Below are positions 38,629 to 47,799 of a DNA stretch of 64,000 nucleotides, piece after piece. Both the position numbers and the translations under genes were made by a program. The DNA is from Schizochytrium sp. CCTCC M209059. Its lineage: Eukaryota > Sar > Bigyra > Thraustochytrida > Thraustochytriidae. The notes below the pieces were generated by a model. That model was not told the DNA's origin. It was given only the letters and a program-made list of their open reading frames with translations, and made no database searches. The stretch spans positions 62,001 to 126,000 of the forward strand of contig KN805441.1 in the NCBI GenBank assembly GCA_000818945.1, written 5' to 3'. How positions within the stretch are numbered: the stretch's first letter is position 1; the number at the start of each line of letters is the position of its first letter.

Positions 38629-39881
38629 TTTCTGTATCACCGGCCACGAGGCTCGTCAGCTCTTTGTCCTGGTGTTTGTTTCCTCGTCCTTTTGTCGTCG
38701 TCGTCACCGCCGCCCATGCACTGCACAGCGGAGCGGAGCACAACTCCTCCTCTTTGACCCAGACACCACGGCGATCTTCTCCGGGCGCTGCCCTTGTCTT
38801 CAGCGTAGTCTGCGCGGCCTGCGCGGCTCGCGTGCACGATCGCAACGATTCTACCCCGCGCGTCCGCGTCTGTGCAAGAGGAAACAAGTTCTGTGCGGTC
38901 TCGCGCAGGAGTTCTTGACAGAGAGAGAGAGAGGGAGAAAGAGAGAACCAACTCGCTCGAAAGAGCAGCGCCGTACACACCTTGAAACCGTCATCCTTGC
39001 CACCTGAGACGCCCGACGAGAGCAAAGATCAAGTTGGGAGGCAAGCGCGGGGCCAAGGTGGAAGTTAGGACAGACGGCAGGGATTTTTTATTAATCTCAC
39101 ATCGCTCTTTACATGACTTCGCAAAATCAAGACGCCTTTAGCAAGCTCGACTTACGATACAATATACTCTGGCATGGTGCTCTTGCTCGCATCTGTCGGT
39201 GCGGCGGATCCAGCTCATTTCTCTGCCGTTGCGAGCACCAGCGAATCTTTTTCACAAGATTTCTTTTCGCGCTGCTGCAGGCACGTGACGGCGATACCAG
39301 TTCTTTCAGCGCGATGCTCACAGGCCCACACCTCGTTTCATCTCATCACCAAGAGTATAGCCACTGCAATTAGTAACTCGGTAGCGCAATGGACTTTAAG
39401 AATGACGCCATCTTGAAGTGCGCGAATCGCACCCTCGCAGGGACGGACTTCTGCCATCGATCCTGTCCAGCACAGTTTTGGCTTGTTCTTCATCGACAAA
39501 TGTAACGATGCCGCTGCCATTCTCATACGCGCGTCAGGATTAATCAAGTGTAAGAGTCGATTTTGTGAAGCGGTTATTGTTATTGATGGCCCATCCATGT
39601 ATACATAGATATCTTCCGCGCTGGCTTTTATGGCCTCGAGAGCATCCGCACGAGCACGTTCACTGACTACGCGAGCTTGTTCACCAGCTGTTGCCCATTC
39701 CAAAGTGTATAAACTACGCTCTGCGGTCCGTGCCCGGCCGCCAGTCGGCGTTGGTCTCGGGTGACAATTCCACAGCAGCCCCCCCCGCTTGCTTCGGTGA
39801 CGGACGGCTCCTTCTTTTGCCCTTCTGCAATTCACAAATAATCAGTCGTGCCCTGTGCGCGTTGCCGCCTGAGCGCGAACA

Positions 39882-39927
39882 AATCAGCGGTAACGCACAT
39901 CTCTAATCAGCGGCAACGCGCATCTCT
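39882..39927. repeat. Tandem 23-bp duplication
   Basis: Two adjacent 23-bp units, 39882-39904 and 39905-39927, each beginning AATCAGCGG and ending CATCTCT, with two mismatches between them. Confidence 0.8.
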
Positions 39928-40051
39928 TTCCGCACATTCCACATCCTAGAGAGCAAATCGCGCTTGGAGTCTTCTGCATTCTCTTCTCTTCCTGGCACAA
40001 GTATTGTAGCATAAAGCCAAGATGCATTCACTGTCAACCACGCCGCCCACT

Positions 40052-40067
40052 CTAGGCCTAGGCCTAG
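40052..40067. repeat. 16-bp palindrome CTAGGCCTAGGCCTAG, copy 2
   Basis: Identical to the copy at 2878-2893; about 355 bp before the Kelch-BTB start, a distance very close to that of copy 1 from its downstream gene. Confidence 0.8.
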
Positions 40068-40422
40068 ACCGCGAGGAAACCTGGAAGCTGACTGATGGCC
40101 TGCCCCGCGAGTTGCCATTCTGCTGGCAGCAATGGCGTCCGTGATCGTGACGACGAGCCTGAGAGATGCACGTAAAGTGTACAAGGATGACGTTGGAGAG
40201 AACGAACGCGATTGATCAATCGATCAAGCAAGCGAACGAGAATCGAGCAATCGATCAACCGCTGGCGGGCACTGCACGCAGATAGGTCGGCATCCGGACT
40301 CGCGCGCAGAGCGCTGCTCGCTTGCCATCCGCCCGCCCCCCTCTGCTCTTCGCCCGAGCGCGCGCGCGCGCCCGCACGTCCGCGCGCAGAGCGCAGCGTC
40401 CCGGCTCGGCGCGGCGAACGTC

Positions 40423-43400
40423 ATGGACCAGGCGCGCCAGGAAGCCGCGGGCGAGGCCGACCCCAGGCGCGCGAACGACGCATGGTGGGCCTCGGGCGCG
40501 GTGCAGGGACCGCGCGGCGTGCGCAGACGCAACTCGAGCGCTACCGCCACGGCCGCCGATCTCCTCACATCAACCTTGAACGAGGACGACGACACGGCGA
40601 GCCAACAGACGAGCAGAACACGAGCTCTGACAGGCGATGAGACCGGCGACGACGATGACTACTACGACGAAGACGATGATGGCGGCGTAGACATGCCAAG
40701 TCGGACCGTATTCGGGTCCAATGCAACGCTCGCAAACAGCTTCGCGGCCCGCGATGAAGCCACGCAGTGGTCCAGCGACAGATGCTGGGAACAAGTCAAG
40801 GTGAACCAGTATGACGGCGAAATCCCATCGCAGCGCTCGCTACACATTGCCGTCGGATATCATCAAAGCATGTACATATTTGGCGGCTACACTGGCCGCG
40901 AACGAGTCAACATGCTGCACAGATTCGATTTCCTTAGCGCAACATGGCACGCAATGGACAGAGCTGGAGGCGAACCTCCGTCGCCACGCGATCGCCACAC
41001 AGGCGTCGTTGTCGAGGACGCCCTACTTATCTTCGGCGGCTATGACGGAATGGTGCGCTGCAATGACACTCACGCCTTCGACCTTCGGCGTAATTCCTGG
41101 GTCCCCGTCGAATTTACCAGCAAGGTCGTGCCTTCGGCGCGGCACAGCCACGCAGCATGCTCTCTTGGCAACAAAATGTATATCACTTGTGGCTACGACG
41201 GATCATACAGAAACGATCTCTACGAGTTCACCCTCGCGAGCATGAGCAATGAAGGTGAAAACACGACGCTGCGCAGACGAACCGGAGAGAGCGACCTCGA
41301 AGACGAGACCGAAGAGAACAACAAAGCTTTGGCTCCCTACGGCTCTGCCGCATCCACTGTAGCGGCCAATGAGCCCTGCGTGCGCGGCCAATGGCGCAAG
41401 ATCATGGCCAAAGGCCGTTTCCCCCAGGCGCGATACCGAGCGACCTGCTGCGTCCATGCAGACGTCCAGAGTTCGCCCAAGATTGTGCTCTTTGGCGGGC
41501 ATAATGGCCTCGTGCATCTTCAGTGCACTCACGTGTTTGATATTGTGTCCGAGACTTGGTCCACGGTGCGCACATCCGGATCGGTGCCCTTGCCGCGTGA
41601 CTCCCACTGTGCTGTCATGTACGAAGACAATATGCTCGTCTTTGGCGGCTCGTGCGGACAACCTCTTAATGACTTTTCGTGTCTCTCCATGAGGACGCTA
41701 GAGTGGAGACCTGTAGGCGGGGACTCATGGACCCCTTCTGCGCGTTTCTGCGCCTCGGCAGTGTTGCACGACCGCAGCTTTTATATTTTTGGCGGCTACG
41801 ACTCCACCGAGCGTCTTCGCGACATTCACCGCTTCAAATTTGCAGCCAGCGTCTGCTCGGTAGAACGCAGTACGCTTCTCGAGGATTTTTCCGAAAGCGT
41901 CGGTGACGACTTTCTCAGCGATATGGTCTTTGTGCTGGGTGGCACGTACATTCCTGCTCATCGCATCTTTTGCACGCGATGCACCAACATCCTCGCGTCG
42001 ACACCAGCTGAGAGCGCCGTTGAAGAGGTGGGTTCCGACTCCGGCCCGATGGAGTACTGGCAAGACGGCGCAAATGGTGAATCCCAGGCCAAGGTCTCAA
42101 GTGCGCCAGAGCGCGACGGCAGCGGCCGTTACGTAATTCGCGTGCGCGAAAATGTCAAGCTTGATATTTTCAGGAGCTTCTTGCGCTACCTGTACACGGA
42201 CAAGGTTCAACTTGTGGACGCGGAGATGGCGCTCGAAATGTACACGATTGCCGAGGAGTACCGGGTGAAACGACTGCAAAAGATCTGCCTCAATTTCATT
42301 TCCGCCACGCTTACCGTGCAAAACGCTGCAAATGTCTTTCAAGCGTCGGACTTGCACAAAATCACAAAACTACGCGATCGCACGCTCAGTTTTATCTTGC
42401 ACAACTTTGATGCCGTCTCCAAGACAAAGGCATTTGAAGAGATGGGCCGCATCAATGTGGAGCTTGTCTTTGAGGTGCTGCGAAACCGCGGCGACGAGGG
42501 CCGTGAAAACACGCCAGAGGACGCGTTTAGCGAAGATTTCAATGGCGTGTCGACCGCAGATCAACTGTCGTTCGTGAGCGGCAGCGCCGTCAGCAGTCCG
42601 CGCGACAGTACCGTGGGTGGAGGTGTCGGCGGGACGAGTACTGGGGGACGCGATGATGGCAGCTTTGCAGTTCACTCCGCCGCTATGAACGGACAAGAAA
42701 ATCACGGAGCGGCTGAGCCACTCGTGGCGTCTTACTACGAGCGAGCGCGCCAATGGATCCCCGTCTCCGTGATTGACGACGGCGTCTCGCCGGGCAAGCG
42801 GTCGCTGCATGCAATGACTGCCTACAAAGATACAATACTCTTGTTCGGAGGCTACAATGGGCGCGTGCGCGTGAACGACTTTTACCAGTTTTCGCTCAAG
42901 ACTCACAAGTGGGAAATCGTGACCGTGCTGGAAGGATCCTCGCCGCCGCCGAGTCCGCGCGACCGTCATACAATCATGCAACTGGGCCATTGCCTCTGGG
43001 TATTTGGCGGTTACGACGGACAGGCTCGCGTCAATGAGCTGCACTCGTTCGATCTCAGGAGCAAACGGTGGTCTATCATTCCCAAAGACCTGTCCACGCC
43101 GACGGCACGTCACTCTCACAGTGGTTGCGCTGTGCCCTCGCGCAAGTGTCTCTACATTTTTGGCGGATACGACGGAAGCTACTTGAACGACCTGCACGAG
43201 TTCGACGTCATGGACTTTACCTGGCGCTGCGTAAAGACAAACGGAACCCCACCCACGCCGCGGTACCGCGCCACGCTCGTGTGCATGGGCCACCATCTCG
43301 TCTGCGCCATGGGCCACGATGGCTACCGCCACCTGAACGACTTGCACTCGTTCAATCTTCGCACCAACACATGGGCCACGCTCCGACTCTCGGGGCCTGC

Positions 43401-44220
43401 GCCGGCCCCGCGCGATTCGCATACTGCATGCACGCTTGGCTCCAATCACATGATCATCTTTGGCGGCTCAAGTGGGAGCTCACTCAATTGCATGCACAGA
43501 CTGCGCTTTTCCAAGGACGAGGGCGTGTGGAGCCGCGTCGCCTGCAGTGGAATGTTGCCTTCGCCGCGATTCTGTCACAGTTCTGTGCTCATTGGCAAGA
43601 CCATGTACACGTACGGCGGCTACGATGGCTCGAACCGTCTCGAGGACTGGATCGAGTTTTCTTTCGGGGAGAATCGCGTATCGCACGTTCCACGAAGCAC
43701 AATCGTCAGTGATCTAGCCTCGCTCGTGGACAATCCCAAGTGCTCGGATGTCAGCTTTCTTGTCGAGGGCAGGCGCATTGCGGCGCATCGCATCGTATGC
43801 GTTCGATGCGACTACTTCAAGGCCATGTTCGCTCGCGAGGGTGGTTTCCGTGAGTCGCGCCAGCAAGAAATTACCATTCTGGATGTGCGCTACGACACCT
43901 TTTACACTCTTTTACGCTATCTTTACACGGACCGTCAGGACGTTCCGCTCGAGATGGCCATGGATCTTTTTATTGCTGCAGATCGTTTCGGCATCGAGCG
44001 TTTGAAAAACATGTGCGAGAATCGGATGTTATCCTCGCTTGATACGGAGAATGTTTCCGAGCTTTTTGCTGCGGCCGATCTGCATCATGCCGCGGGACTC
44101 CATTCCGAGTGTCTACGCTTTATTGTACAAAACTTTGACATTGTGTCCAAAACTCGAGGTTTCGAGGAGATGGGCCGTTCCAACATTGACCTCATCTTTG
44201 CCATTCTCAAGAACCGCTAG
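40423..44220 (+). CDS. Double Kelch-BTB protein (LZTR1-like modules in tandem)
   Basis: A 1265-residue protein built from two copies of one module. The N-terminal 115 residues are acidic and disordered. Kelch set 1 (about 120-485) has units of the type 'R..H......MYIFGGY.G....ND...FD...W'. BTB 1 (about 495-610) includes FLSDMVFVLGGTYIPAHRIFC and FRSFLRYLYTDKV, followed by a BACK-like helix. A Ser/Gly linker (about 700-775) precedes Kelch set 2 (about 788-1090) and BTB 2 (about 1105-1200: CSDVSFLVEGRRIAAHRIVC, FYTLLRYLYTDRQD), again with BACK-like helices. Both halves end alike, 'FDxVSKTxxFEEMGRxNxxLxFxxLxNR', showing an internal duplication. LZTR1 is a Kelch protein and CUL3 substrate adaptor with two BTB-BACK units, so a CUL3 ubiquitin ligase adaptor role is likely but inferred. 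Confidence 0.88.
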   Translation: MDQARQEAAGEADPRRANDAWWASGAVQGPRGVRRRNSSATATAADLLTSTLNEDDDTASQQTSRTRALTGDETGDDDDYYDEDDDGGVDMPSRTVFGSNATLANSFAARDEATQWSSDRCWEQVKVNQYDGEIPSQRSLHIAVGYHQSMYIFGGYTGRERVNMLHRFDFLSATWHAMDRAGGEPPSPRDRHTGVVVEDALLIFGGYDGMVRCNDTHAFDLRRNSWVPVEFTSKVVPSARHSHAACSLGNKMYITCGYDGSYRNDLYEFTLASMSNEGENTTLRRRTGESDLEDETEENNKALAPYGSAASTVAANEPCVRGQWRKIMAKGRFPQARYRATCCVHADVQSSPKIVLFGGHNGLVHLQCTHVFDIVSETWSTVRTSGSVPLPRDSHCAVMYEDNMLVFGGSCGQPLNDFSCLSMRTLEWRPVGGDSWTPSARFCASAVLHDRSFYIFGGYDSTERLRDIHRFKFAASVCSVERSTLLEDFSESVGDDFLSDMVFVLGGTYIPAHRIFCTRCTNILASTPAESAVEEVGSDSGPMEYWQDGANGESQAKVSSAPERDGSGRYVIRVRENVKLDIFRSFLRYLYTDKVQLVDAEMALEMYTIAEEYRVKRLQKICLNFISATLTVQNAANVFQASDLHKITKLRDRTLSFILHNFDAVSKTKAFEEMGRINVELVFEVLRNRGDEGRENTPEDAFSEDFNGVSTADQLSFVSGSAVSSPRDSTVGGGVGGTSTGGRDDGSFAVHSAAMNGQENHGAAEPLVASYYERARQWIPVSVIDDGVSPGKRSLHAMTAYKDTILLFGGYNGRVRVNDFYQFSLKTHKWEIVTVLEGSSPPPSPRDRHTIMQLGHCLWVFGGYDGQARVNELHSFDLRSKRWSIIPKDLSTPTARHSHSGCAVPSRKCLYIFGGYDGSYLNDLHEFDVMDFTWRCVKTNGTPPTPRYRATLVCMGHHLVCAMGHDGYRHLNDLHSFNLRTNTWATLRLSGPAPAPRDSHTACTLGSNHMIIFGGSSGSSLNCMHRLRFSKDEGVWSRVACSGMLPSPRFCHSSVLIGKTMYTYGGYDGSNRLEDWIEFSFGENRVSHVPRSTIVSDLASLVDNPKCSDVSFLVEGRRIAAHRIVCVRCDYFKAMFAREGGFRESRQQEITILDVRYDTFYTLLRYLYTDRQDVPLEMAMDLFIAADRFGIERLKNMCENRMLSSLDTENVSELFAAADLHHAAGLHSECLRFIVQNFDIVSKTRGFEEMGRSNIDLIFAILKNR

Positions 44221-45674
44221 ACTGGGCATAACAACAACAACAACAACAACAATAACAACAACAACGACAACGATAATCTTACTACCATTTCTACGGCTTT
44301 CCAATAAACACTTTTTCTCTTTTCGAACTCATTAAGGCCGTTGCGATTATTGTGACAGCAAGCTTCGACTTTTTTCCATTGTGTTCTTGTCGAGTCGTTC
44401 GCTGACACGCTGTAAAAAATCGTTTAACCGACCGGAGGCGGTTTGTTCCCTTCCTTTCTAGAGTCATCGAAGGCTCGCTCCAGGCTACTCCGCCAGGCTT
44501 GTTTTTTCATTTGACCCACCGCCCACCTCGTCTTCCCTGCTAAGCCTTACTCTGAAAAGAAGAAGAGGGTGTTCACCGTCAAATAATGAAAATGCATCTC
44601 AATTGCACCATTTGAAATAATGTGCATCAGGTAGAATAACAACATCAACGGCAGTTTCGCGCGATTTCTCCTCCTTTGCGTCCACATTCGAGAATGGACG
44701 CAGCGAGGACTCCATCCCGATGATTGGGGTTACTTTACAACTTATATAGCCGCCACATCGCAAATGTCCCGGGACCTGGTTATCGGGTGCACATCTTGTG
44801 GCAAAAAAATAACTTATCGACTACACCCTGCTTCCTTTCCACTCCGAAACGGAACGGCTCATACTATGTAACCACAGCCACTGTGGCGCTCCAGTACTGA
44901 CCGCACGCTACGCTCGGTCTAATAACAGTGGACGTTTTCTGGCGGCCGCTGCCGCCGCTGGCCACTTTGATCGCATGCCGCTATATTGCCCGGGATGCGG
45001 AAACTTACCAGCCTTTGTCGAACAATGGGAATCTCTCCTCGAATAACTAACGACTCGAAACAAGTGATCAGCCCCCTTGTCCTCCTCACAAAGGCCGTCT
45101 GCGTGCGGTGGCTTGACTTGACTGGGTGGCTGGCTGGCTGATGACGTGCGTTACTTCTTCCCCTGTGCAGTGACGGGAGATAGATAACTAAACCTATGCC
45201 TGTGATGAGCATGCCCGACTTTGTGGTAGCTATAGATAGCATAGCCAGGTCACTAGGCTTCGGGAAGGAATCACAATAGCCCTTGGAAAAACCCTCCGCG
45301 TCCATTTATCCGGCGCCCGCGAATGAAGCCGGGTCGGAGACCTTTGGGCGGGACTTTTTGCAAGGCACGATCGAAACGACGCGTGGACGGCGATTTGACC
45401 GCGGAGGAAGCCCTCGCCGTTCCGAATAATTACGAAGCAAGCTCCCGAACTCGCGCGCTTTTGGCGCACGGCAAACAAACGCGAAACCGTTGACATCCAA
45501 CGCATTCAGGCTGCTGGCTAACGCTGCTGCCGAAAAGTGGAATCACCGCGCTGGGGCCGGCCCTACAGAGCTGTCGACAGCGACTCCATTTTTTTTTTAG
45601 CGGTTGCTCCATTTTTGCCCACTGTGTCTTCTTGCTCTTCCATTAAAAGCACGCGAGGGAGCGAACGTGGCACA
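44221..45674. other. Intergenic region with (AAC)n repeat
   Basis: About 1.45 kb between two plus-strand genes. An (AAC)n tract lies at about 44228-44268, immediately after the Kelch-BTB stop, with AATAAA at 44303-44308. A TTATATAG lies near 44745. Minus-strand frames at 44919-45305 and 45230-45505 begin with ATG but show no domain and overlap one another. No RNA gene recognised. A T-run (45590-45598) lies near the next leader. Confidence 0.4.
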
Positions 45675-47105
45675 ATGCTCGAGCTCGGAGTCGAAGACGT
45701 GCAAGTAGATGGGCAGCAAAACCGTGGCACCTCAGACACGGCAGTGGCCGCTGACGCGATGCCTCCAAAGAATGAGGATATGGCGGTCTACGTCGAAAGC
45801 AATCGTCAGGCGGCGCGTAGCATCGAGGATGACACGGCATCAACAGCCTTTGACGCGACCATGGAGGATGGCGACCTTATTTTGACGCCTCGCGTCAATA
45901 GCCTCAAGGTAGATCCGGAGGAGGCGAAAGCAAGGCTCTCCATCTCCGTTGAAAAGCCGACGTTGGTGGACTGGTTTACAGTGCTTGCGATGAGCATCGT
46001 CATGGGCTTCATTTTTGGTTTCGCATTTGCCAAATCGCGCGTCTTTGAGCCCATGGTGATCCGAGGGCAGTTCCTCTTTCAAAACAACATTATGATGAAG
46101 ATGTTCCTTGCCGCAGTGGCCACTTCGCAAGTTCTCTTTATCATCATTAATCGCACCCCGTACAAGCGGCGATTCGAGCGCGCGAGGCGGAAGCGCGAGA
46201 CAGGACGAGGAATTCGCACGACGATGCTTGGCGCTTTCATTCTCGGCATGGGGCTTGCCATTTCTGCTGCGTGTCCAGGCATGGTGCTTGCTCAGGTCGG
46301 CGCTGGTGTCGAGAACAGTGGCTACACCTTGCTCGGCGGCGTTCTCGGAGCACTTCTTTTCCAGCTGACTGATCCGCTCATCAAGCCCATTACGGATCGC
46401 TTTGGTGGTCATAAGCTGACCATTGAGTACATCGATGACTATCTGGGGCTTTCGTACACCAAGACGGCAGGAGTTTTTGCATTTCTCATTATCCTGACAG
46501 TTGTTCTTCTCGAGGTCTTCATTCCCTGGAAACAGGACATCTACTACCAGCTGAGCCCGAATTGCTCTGCCACAGCCTTTTGGAACTGCTACGCATGGCC
46601 GCCTTTTATTGGCGGTGTCTTCGTAGGTCTTTTGCAGCTCCCGGTGTTTTTTGTCATGGGAAGTGTCCTTGGCTCTTCGACAAGCTATGTTGTTGCCTGC
46701 GCGGGCTGGCTCCATCTTTTGCCGGAGGATTTTCGCCATCCCTTTACCTATGCCAAGCGGTTCATGTACCCGAAGCTTGACACTCACTGGCAGCTCATGT
46801 TTGTCATGTTCTCGATCCTCGGTGCCTACCTCACCGAGCTGCGCTCTGGCATGGTAGGAACTGCGCAGGGGCTCAGCATTGGCTACTCGCTTGTGGGTGG
46901 TTTACTCTTGGTTTTTGGCGCTCGGATGGCTGGGGGCTGCACGAGCGGACATGGCGTCTCGGGCATGGCGCTACTCTCCATTCATAGCATGGCGGCTGTC
47001 GCGGCCATGTTTGCGGGTGCTATTGGCACTGGCCTCGTGCTTGAGTTTTTTGTCGGCACTGATAGCAATCCTTACTACATTGCACCTAATCCCACGCTCA
47101 ACTGA
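45675..47105 (+). CDS. YeeE/YedE-family (TsuA-like) sulfur-compound transporter
   Basis: A 476-residue multi-spanning membrane protein. After an acidic cytosolic head of about 95 residues there are about nine or more hydrophobic helices in two related halves. The family hallmarks are present: ISAACPGMVLAQVGAG (C200), SYVVACAG (C342) and GARMAGGCTSGHGVSGMALLSIHSM (C422). In bacterial TsuA three conserved cysteines pass thiosulfate through the membrane by transient S-S interactions, and three cysteines in comparable places are kept here. The substrate is therefore probably thiosulfate or a related sulfur species. Bacterial members are about 330-400 residues; the extra N-terminal head and the CSATAFWNC loop (297-305) are additions. 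The frame extends upstream to a GTG, but the first ATG at 45675 is preferred. Plasma membrane or organelle location is unknown. Confidence 0.85.
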   Translation: MLELGVEDVQVDGQQNRGTSDTAVAADAMPPKNEDMAVYVESNRQAARSIEDDTASTAFDATMEDGDLILTPRVNSLKVDPEEAKARLSISVEKPTLVDWFTVLAMSIVMGFIFGFAFAKSRVFEPMVIRGQFLFQNNIMMKMFLAAVATSQVLFIIINRTPYKRRFERARRKRETGRGIRTTMLGAFILGMGLAISAACPGMVLAQVGAGVENSGYTLLGGVLGALLFQLTDPLIKPITDRFGGHKLTIEYIDDYLGLSYTKTAGVFAFLIILTVVLLEVFIPWKQDIYYQLSPNCSATAFWNCYAWPPFIGGVFVGLLQLPVFFVMGSVLGSSTSYVVACAGWLHLLPEDFRHPFTYAKRFMYPKLDTHWQLMFVMFSILGAYLTELRSGMVGTAQGLSIGYSLVGGLLLVFGARMAGGCTSGHGVSGMALLSIHSMAAVAAMFAGAIGTGLVLEFFVGTDSNPYYIAPNPTLN

Positions 47106-47799
47106 AAAAGGTATTCTGCATGACTGCGCAACAACCAAGCGAAAAGGGGAAAGGGTAGGGATTGCCGAACAAAGGAGGGTCAGGAGTGCCCAGCAAGAAA
47201 ATAAATGCCGTGGTTCCAACAAAGGAAGCAAATCTCATTTGGGGGGGGGGTCTTGTAACATCACCTCACATGCGCGAAGCAAGGTTTGGAGCCTACCAAT
47301 GATTTACTTGCTACTCACAGTATACAAACTAGGCCTAACTCATGTTTTGATGTCGTTCTTTGAATGCGTGGCAACAACCTGAACTCCAATACAGCTCCTC
47401 AGGCTTGACTGTGAGCGCGGGTCTCCTTCGATTCTTTTTTGTTTGTTTGTTTCTTTGGTTTTGTTTTGTTTTTGTTTTTTTCCCTGGCCCCCGTGCGCTT
47501 GATTCACGCAAACGCAATCAAGAGGCAGCGCGAGTGCGAGTGCCGCTCGCGCACGATTCTATCGGGTTGCAGCGCTGCAGCTAGCTGCTTGCGAAGAAAC
47601 ATAGGCTTATACAGAAACCTGGTTACAAGCAAGGAACTTGTCTGACGCACGCGGCGGCAGTATCTTATCTTTCCCGGCGATCGTTTCCCGAGGTCGAGAC
47701 GAGAGCATCAGCGGGACGAGACGACGGACGGGGTGAAAAAGAAGAAGGAGAACAAACAAACCACCAAGATCACCACCACCACCACCACCAAGAGCAAAT
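47106..47799 (+). promoter_or_regulatory. Intergenic region, transporter / LarA-like
   Basis: 694 bp. AATAAA at 47200-47205, a G9 run near 47240, an ACTAGGCCTA at about 47328-47337, a long T/G-rich low-complexity stretch (about 47436-47480), and (CAC)n repeats (about 47770-47790) directly before the LarA-like start. No gene seen. Confidence 0.4.

Larger units (their letters stand above)
38629..40422. promoter_or_regulatory. Long divergent region, SET / Kelch-BTB, with orphan frames
   Basis: The largest gap (1.8 kb). Two minus-strand frames look better than random but are unresolved. One at 39338-39835 encodes DALEAIKASAEDIYVYMDG and LLHLINPDARMRMAAASLH, has no upstream ATG, and starts after a possible ATTGCAG acceptor. 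The other encodes MATRGAGHQSASRF... and ends at 39903. No donor joins them convincingly, so they are either a split gene I cannot assemble or a decayed one. A tandem duplication (39882-39927) and a CTAGGCCTAG palindrome (40052-40067) lie in the region; a GAGA run lies near 38920-38935. Confidence 0.35.

Noticed and set aside
42370..43449. Minus-strand 359-codon frame opposite the second Kelch array
   Set aside because: Its apparent repeats (VVQVAxxV) are the antisense of Kelch repeats; the sense frame has clear domain evidence.
44919..45505. Two overlapping minus-strand ATG frames (128 and 91 codons)
   Set aside because: They overlap in different frames, carry no motif and are not supported by context.
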